The notes under the pieces are model-generated. The model was given only the letters and a program-made list of their open reading frames with translations. It did not search any database and was not told the origin of the DNA. Made by a program: the position numbers and the translations under genes. This document shows, one piece after another, positions 5,621 to 9,157 of a stretch of 9,157 bases of DNA (positions within the stretch are counted from its first letter, which is position 1; every line of letters starts with the position of its first letter). The stretch comes from JAJFFW01 sp039197915 (GTDB taxonomy: Bacteria > Pseudomonadota > Alphaproteobacteria > Caulobacterales > Parvularculaceae), in assembly GCA_039197915.1 (NCBI GenBank), contig JBCCTV010000130.1, forward strand, positions 1 to 9,157, given 5' to 3'.

Positions 5621-6847
5621 GTGTTGAAGAAGCGGACGATAGGCCTGTTAGCGGTCGCATTTCTAGTTTCAGGGTGCGCCCAACTTAGTGCTTTTTTAGA
5701 CAAGCAAACGCCCACCGCCCAGGCGAGCGACGCGCCTGGTGAGGCGGCGGTCGAGCCCCCAGACCAGTCGCCTAACCAGCCATTGGCCACGACTGCCGCC
5801 CCCCAACCAGCGCAAGACACTGCGCCAAATCAGGTGGCATCTAGCGCGGCGAATGATGCGCTCCCGCAAGCGGGGAGTGCAACAGCTTCGCAACTGACAC
5901 AGTCACCAACCGCGAGCGACGCATCGTTTGACGAAAACGCGGATGTCGGAGCCATAGCGCCTGGGTCGCCAGCCGCTGAACAAGCAACCCCGCCGCACGC
6001 TGTTGCGCCACCGACCGCACAACCGACGAGCGGGCAGCCAGCGCTTTGGCGCGCGAGCCGTGGAGAAACGGATGCTTACTTGTTTGGGGCCATCCATACG
6101 CTCCCCAACAACACCCAATGGAAAACCACAACCTTCCTCGCCGCCATGGCGGATGCGGAAGTCACCGTCCTCGAAGCCGACACCAGCAGTCCCGACGCGC
6201 TGTCAGAGATGAATAGCGCTGCAGGCGCATTTGGTTTCTATAGGGATGGACGCACGCTTCAATCAGTTGTCGGCTTAAACAGGGCGGAACGGCTACGCGC
6301 GATCGCCGAAGCAAGCGGGGTAGAGACCGCTAGCTTGAACATGATGAAACCTTGGCTCGCGACCTTGCTTGTAACGCAAGCGCTTTTGACCGACGCTGGT
6401 TTCGACACAAGTGCGAGCGTGGACGCAGCGGTCGGTCGCCAAGCGATGGCGGAAGGCGATCGCCTGGCCTATCTCGAGACCCCGGTCTTTCAGATTGAAG
6501 AGGTTTTAGCGGCGCTTGACGAAGGCGAAACGCTCGTAAACTTTGATCTGACGCTTAGCCAATTCAATGATTTTGAGACACTGGTGCGAAGGCTCTTTAA
6601 CGCTTGGCTCGCAGGCGACACTAAGATCCTCGAAGAAGAGATCATCGCGGAACTAAGGGCCACAGCGCCGAAGTCGTTCAAAACTCTGTTTACCGATCGA
6701 AATGAGACGTGGACCTCGTATATTGCGGAGGCTTTGTTGGGTCAAGACGACCTTTTTATCGCCGTGGGCGCCGGGCACCTCATCGGCGACGGCAGCGTAA
6801 TCGAAATGCTGCGCGATCGCGGCTACACTGTTGAGCGCATACAGTAG
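5621..6847 (+). CDS. TraB/GumN-family outer-membrane lipoprotein
   Basis: Secreted lipoprotein of 408 residues. The N-terminus (MLKKRTIGLLAVAFLVSGC) is a lipoprotein signal with lipobox LVSG-C19; Ala at +2 predicts outer-membrane sorting. Residues 25-140 form a low-complexity Ala/Pro/Gln/Ser-rich linker. The TraB/GumN domain follows: LWRASRG then YLFGAIHTLP (GxxH, H159), VTVLEAD (181-187), MMKPW (241-245), SVDAAVGRQA, YLETPVFQIEEV, WLAGD (329-333), DRNETW (359-364), and the C-terminal AVGAGHLIGDGSVIEMLRDRGYTV. The family shares motifs with the Tiki metalloprotease fold, so GxxH and GAGH suggest a metal-dependent peptidase, but bacterial members lack a settled function. The start is GTG 5621 with GGGAGG 8 nt upstream. 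It faces dusA convergently. The linker is unusually long and probably spans the periplasm. Confidence 0.9.
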   Translation: MLKKRTIGLLAVAFLVSGCAQLSAFLDKQTPTAQASDAPGEAAVEPPDQSPNQPLATTAAPQPAQDTAPNQVASSAANDALPQAGSATASQLTQSPTASDASFDENADVGAIAPGSPAAEQATPPHAVAPPTAQPTSGQPALWRASRGETDAYLFGAIHTLPNNTQWKTTTFLAAMADAEVTVLEADTSSPDALSEMNSAAGAFGFYRDGRTLQSVVGLNRAERLRAIAEASGVETASLNMMKPWLATLLVTQALLTDAGFDTSASVDAAVGRQAMAEGDRLAYLETPVFQIEEVLAALDEGETLVNFDLTLSQFNDFETLVRRLFNAWLAGDTKILEEEIIAELRATAPKSFKTLFTDRNETWTSYIAEALLGQDDLFIAVGAGHLIGDGSVIEMLRDRGYTVERIQ

Positions 6848-6849
6848 CT

Positions 6850-6868
6850 TCTAGAGCGCCGGACGCTC
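6850..6868. repeat. Short TCTAGAGC element with small hairpin
   Basis: TCTAGAGC (6850-6857) begins just after the lipoprotein stop and overlaps the hairpin GAGCG-CCGGA-CGCTC (6854-6868). The same octamer starts the larger palindrome at 6914. No T tract follows, so it is not a canonical terminator. Confidence 0.4.
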
Positions 6869-6913
6869 ACATTGAATCACGCGAAGATCGTCTCAGGCGC
6901 TCAAAACAAAGAA

Positions 6914-6957
6914 TCTAGAGCATCGGGTTGATCGCAGCTAATCGCCCGATGCTCTAG
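6914..6957. repeat. Palindromic CTAGAGCATCGGG element; candidate dusA terminator
   Basis: The perfect 13-bp arms CTAGAGCATCGGG (6915-6927) and CCCGATGCTCTAG (6945-6957) flank a 17-nt loop. Many alphaproteobacterial genomes carry dispersed palindromes starting CTAGAGC, so this resembles a REP-like intergenic element. Copy number cannot be judged from this window. The distal arm contributes the dusA stop codon (TAG, 6956-6954). Read on the minus strand the hairpin is followed by ATTCTTTGTTTTG, so it may terminate dusA. Confidence 0.75.
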
Positions 6958-7958
6958 GCGGAGCACTTCTCTACATCAGTCTGCATGGCGCGCCGCGCCC
7001 GCATGAGAATATCTATAGGGGCTTGAGCGCCGTAAGCGGATAATTCACGCCGCCATGCGCGTGCGCCCTTTTCTCCATGGAATAACCCCGCCATATGCCT
7101 GGCGACATGGTGCGGCTTCACGCCCTCTGCCTCACTCATACGTCGAATATAGGCGTCCATTTCTCCGATCACCGCATCGAAAGTGGTTGGCGGGCGGGTG
7201 TCATGAAAAAGTAATTGGTCGACGTCGCGCAGGACCGCCGGCGTTCCGTATGCGGCTCTCCCAAGCATTACACCGTCAAAGACTTTCAAATGGTCTTGGC
7301 ATTCGTCGATACTGCTTATGCCACCGTTTAGGACGATTGTTAGATCCGGTCGAGAAGCCTTGAGCGTTGCAACCAAACCATAATCGAGCGGAGGGACTTC
7401 ACGGTTTTGCTTCGGGCTCAAGCCTTGCAGCCACGCTTTTCGGGCGTGCACAATGATCGTTTGGACGCCAGCGCCGGAAACCCAATCAACCAATGCAGGA
7501 AGCGCTTCGGCCGGGTCCTGATCATCAACGCCGATCCGGCATTTCACTGTAATTGGGACACGAACAGCATCGACCATTGCCGCCACGCACTCGGCGACGA
7601 GCGCCGGCGTCTGCATCAGGCAAGCGCCGAAGGTTCCCGATTGTACGCGGTCCGACGGGCACCCGACATTCAAATTAATTTCGTCATATCCGAAGTCTTC
7701 GCCAATGGCGGCCGCTTCGCGCAGTTTATCTGGCTGAGCCCCACCGAGTTGCAAAACGACCGGGTGCTCCGATTGCGAATAATCCAGCAATTTCTTTCGA
7801 TCACCGTGAATGACCGCATCGGCGATGATCATTTCTGTGTAAAGCCGCGCTCGTTTTGTCAGAATACGGTGGAAGTAACGGCAATGGCGATCGGTGCCGT
7901 CCATCATCGGCGCAACGCAAAATCGATAGGGGGATGTGAGGCCAGCCATTTCTGCCAT
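6954..7958 (-). CDS. dusA: tRNA-dihydrouridine(20/20a) synthase DusA
   Basis: FMN-dependent, NADPH-using enzyme that reduces uridines 20/20a in the tRNA D-loop. The 334 residues carry the DusA signature set: FCVAPMMDGTDRHCRYFHR (13-31, usually APMLDWTDRHCR), TEMI (41-44), QLGG (70-73), INLNVGCPSDRVQSGTFGACLM (94-115) with catalytic C100, KCRIG (K139), HARKAWLQGLSPKQNREVPPLDY from H171, NGGI (211-214) and GVMLGRAAY (229-237) for FMN phosphate. HARKAWL-LSPK-N-PPLDY separates DusA from DusB and DusC. Length is normal. The start at ATG 7958 has a weak AAGAG nearby; M4 (7949) is an alternative. The stop codon lies within the palindromic element at 6914-6957. It is transcribed towards the lipoprotein gene. 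Confidence 0.97.
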   Translation of the reverse strand: MAEMAGLTSPYRFCVAPMMDGTDRHCRYFHRILTKRARLYTEMIIADAVIHGDRKKLLDYSQSEHPVVLQLGGAQPDKLREAAAIGEDFGYDEINLNVGCPSDRVQSGTFGACLMQTPALVAECVAAMVDAVRVPITVKCRIGVDDQDPAEALPALVDWVSGAGVQTIIVHARKAWLQGLSPKQNREVPPLDYGLVATLKASRPDLTIVLNGGISSIDECQDHLKVFDGVMLGRAAYGTPAVLRDVDQLLFHDTRPPTTFDAVIGEMDAYIRRMSEAEGVKPHHVARHMAGLFHGEKGARAWRRELSAYGAQAPIDILMRARRAMQTDVEKCSA

Positions 7959-8124
7959 TTGCTCTTTTACCCAGAAACATGATCGCCATTAGATCGACCA
8001 ACATAGAATATGGCAACAGATGACGCGAAGGTGCTAGGGGTTCTTATCAAGACTCTACTTAAATGCACCTCACTATAATTGACGACTAATTATGGTCACC
8101 TTTCCCTTCGAAATAAGTCTTTTC

Positions 8125-8138
8125 ATCCCTGCAGGGAT
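8125..8138. repeat. Perfect 14-bp palindrome
   Basis: ATCCCTGCAGGGAT is fully self-complementary with no spacer, followed by TAAATTAATC. It lies 167 nt upstream of the dusA start and 224 nt upstream of the DoxX-like start, and could be an operator for a dimeric regulator. It has no T tract and is a poor terminator. Confidence 0.6.
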
Positions 8139-8282
8139 TAAATTAATCAAGATCGATAGGGTAGCGCTGCAGCCTAGCGCGTCAGTCTAAAGAGCCCAAA
8201 TTGGCTTGTTTTCTCATACCCTCGCACGTTGCCGTATACCCTGATGGGACCGCGCCAAGCCCGTAGGCTCAACGCTCTCCTT

Positions 8283-8325
8283 CGCTCACGAAAACGGACA
8301 AGCGCTCGTGATTTGTGCGTGAGCG
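8283..8325 (+). promoter_or_regulatory. Inverted repeat in the leader of the DoxX-like gene
   Basis: CGCTCACG (8283-8290) pairs with CGTGAGCG (8318-8325) around a 27-nt loop. AACGCTC (8271-8277) could instead pair with GAGCGTT (8321-8327), so two registers compete. It ends 36 nt before the ATG, close enough to affect the leader RNA if transcribed. Function unknown. Confidence 0.3.
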
Positions 8326-8361
8326 TTTCGGCGGCCTATGCAAAGGCAAAGGAGAGCTACG

Positions 8362-8901
8362 ATGGAAAAAATCAAAACATTCGCCCCGAACCTAATCGCA
8401 CTGTTCGCCGCCGGCGTTTTTTTAGACAGCTTGCGGTACAAATTTACCAATGCCCCGGAAACCCAAGTCATTTTTGGTAAACTAAACGCGTGGGCGGCGT
8501 CATTTGGGGCTGACGGATTGTTCGCGCAGACCGGACTCTTCAGCCAATACGTCATAGGCGGCGCAGAGCTTGCGGCCTCCGCGCTTTTGGTGATCGGTAT
8601 CGCCCCCGCCTTTCGCCGTTTACAGGCCGTTGGCGCGCTGATCGCTTTTGCGGTTATGAGTGGCGCGGTGAGCTTCCATTTGTTCACGCCTCTCGGCATC
8701 GATCCGAATAATGACGGCGGCGGTTTGTTCGCAGCTGCAGTGACGATCTGGTTCACGTCAATCCTGCTTCTTTTCCTGCGCAGAAAAGCGCTCTTGGCGA
8801 TCATCGGTGGCCTCAAGACTGCATTTTTCGACACTATGCGCGTTGAATCGCCCGCTAAAAAGCCGCGCGGAAGCGTTAACGGCGAGATAGCGCCTGCCTA
8901 G
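8362..8901 (+). CDS. DoxX-like integral membrane protein
   Basis: Small inner-membrane protein of 179 residues with four hydrophobic segments at about 9-22, 61-80, 87-107 and 120-139. The second contains QYVIGGAELAASALLVIG with an intramembrane Glu (E69), typical of DoxX-like proteins. The third runs through GALIAFAVMSGAVSFHLF, and a polar loop LGIDPNNDGGG precedes the fourth. The tail after residue 150 is basic and hydrophilic. DoxX-family members have been linked to quinone or thiol redox chemistry in a few organisms, but most, including this one, have no assigned substrate. The start is ATG 8362 with GGAG (8351-8354) 7 nt upstream; an in-frame ATG at 8338 would add eight residues but lacks such a site. 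It is probably monocistronic. YkgB/DUF417-like membrane proteins are similar enough to be an alternative. Confidence 0.72.
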   Translation: MEKIKTFAPNLIALFAAGVFLDSLRYKFTNAPETQVIFGKLNAWAASFGADGLFAQTGLFSQYVIGGAELAASALLVIGIAPAFRRLQAVGALIAFAVMSGAVSFHLFTPLGIDPNNDGGGLFAAAVTIWFTSILLLFLRRKALLAIIGGLKTAFFDTMRVESPAKKPRGSVNGEIAPA

Positions 8902-8960
8902 TCGCTTACTCAGACAACCGGTACTGGATCTAGCCGACCGTTTACCTTGGTTGAAACATC

Positions 8961-9015
8961 GTTAATTCGCCCGCAGCTGCCATTGCGCCCATTTGGCCTA
9001 GGGGGGCGAATTAAC
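8961..9015. repeat. Inverted repeat with 12-bp perfect arms
   Basis: GTTAATTCGCCC (8961-8972) and GGGCGAATTAAC (9004-9015) are perfect complements around a 31-nt loop. It starts 60 nt after the DoxX-like stop. Each arm contains TTAA, and the right arm continues as TTAACC, a CtrA-type half-site. No T tract follows, so a simple terminator is unlikely. It could be a palindromic intergenic element or a looped operator for whatever lies to the right. Confidence 0.7.
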
Positions 9016-9081
9016 CGTTCCAGCGCCGCGCAAGCCCTTTCCTTTCACCAAATATTCAACCGCTCGGCGTTAAACGAACTT

Positions 9082-9157
9082 ATGGGCGACTTGGCAGAAC
9101 ATTCTGTGCGAAAAACCGTCGACGCCAGCGATTTTCTTAGGAACGCGCCGGCGATCC
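9082..9157 (+). CDS. Possible start of a further gene (cut by right edge)
   Basis: An ATG at 9082 opens a frame (MGDLAEHSVRKTVDASDFLR, then NAPAI) that stays open to the edge. The residue mix looks protein-like, but there is no clear Shine-Dalgarno. The same frame has no stop back to the DoxX-like stop codon at 8899-8901, so the start is uncertain. Minus-strand frames are also partly open. I do not recognise the sequence. Confidence 0.28.
   Translation, partial: MGDLAEHSVRKTVDASDFLRNAPAI

Larger units (their letters stand above)
7959..8361. other. Gene-poor region between divergent dusA and the DoxX-like gene
   Basis: I see no credible gene in these 400 nt. The region is AT-rich between about 8040 and 8150. 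It holds a GACTC (8051-8055), an exact TATAAT (8074-8079, no good -35), an inverted repeat ATAATT-N7-AATTAT (8075-8093), a perfect 14-bp palindrome (8125-8138) and a hairpin near 8283-8325. Promoters for dusA and the DoxX-like gene should lie here, but I cannot place them firmly. No tRNA cloverleaf was recognised. Confidence 0.6.

Noticed and set aside
8161..8240. Possible tRNA or small RNA in the GC-rich part of the dusA-doxX gap.
   Set aside because: I could not fold a cloverleaf or find a T-loop consensus, and no terminator follows.
8286..8834. Minus-strand 182-residue frame opposite the DoxX-like gene.
   Set aside because: It is antisense to a gene with clear membrane segments and a good ribosome-binding site, and its own composition shows no recognisable domain.

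Overview
The window looks like chromosomal DNA of an alphaproteobacterium of moderate GC content that runs a CtrA/CcrM-type cell cycle. The evidence is a full-length CtrA response regulator, GANTC (CcrM) sites and TTAACC half-sites upstream of it, and the conserved division and cell-wall order mraZ-rsmH-ftsL-ftsI. I cannot place it to genus. The gene neighbourhood would suit a Hyphomonadales/Parvularculales-like lineage, but that is a guess.

Left part (1-2794, minus strand): the start of the dcw cluster. Transcription runs mraZ -> rsmH -> ftsL -> ftsI, tightly packed: a 5-nt gap between mraZ and rsmH, a 4-nt ATGA overlap between rsmH and ftsL, and a 63-nt gap before ftsI. ftsI runs off the left edge, so only its first 274 codons (anchor and pedestal, not the catalytic domain) are present.

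Middle (2795-3455): a 660-nt intergenic region between the divergent genes mraZ and ctrA. It holds a five-member, 10-bp-phased TGGK-type array that fits a MraZ operator, a 21-bp tandem repeat, and, near ctrA, two GGTTAACC palindromes flanking a GACTC methylation site around a plausible promoter. ctrA (3456-4157) ends in a strong intrinsic terminator.

Right part: downstream of ctrA lies a possible leader segment (a 12-codon ORF with good ribosome-binding spacing, then two mutually exclusive hairpins). It is followed by a gene of uncertain function with a PcfJ-like C-terminal domain, and then by a TraB/GumN-family outer-membrane lipoprotein. dusA (tRNA-dihydrouridine synthase A) converges on the lipoprotein gene, and a 13-bp-arm palindromic element between them provides the dusA stop codon. 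After a gene-poor 400-nt stretch comes a DoxX-like membrane protein, then an inverted repeat with 12-bp arms, and possibly the first codons of another gene at the right edge.

Functionally, the left half joins division and septal peptidoglycan synthesis (RsmH, FtsL, FtsI, regulated by MraZ) to the master cell-cycle regulator CtrA through one shared intergenic region. The right half is housekeeping (DusA) plus poorly characterised envelope or unknown genes. I see no mobile element, phage, CRISPR array or RNA gene. The most interesting material is regulatory DNA structure and the PcfJ-like gene; I do not see a clear new multi-gene system.
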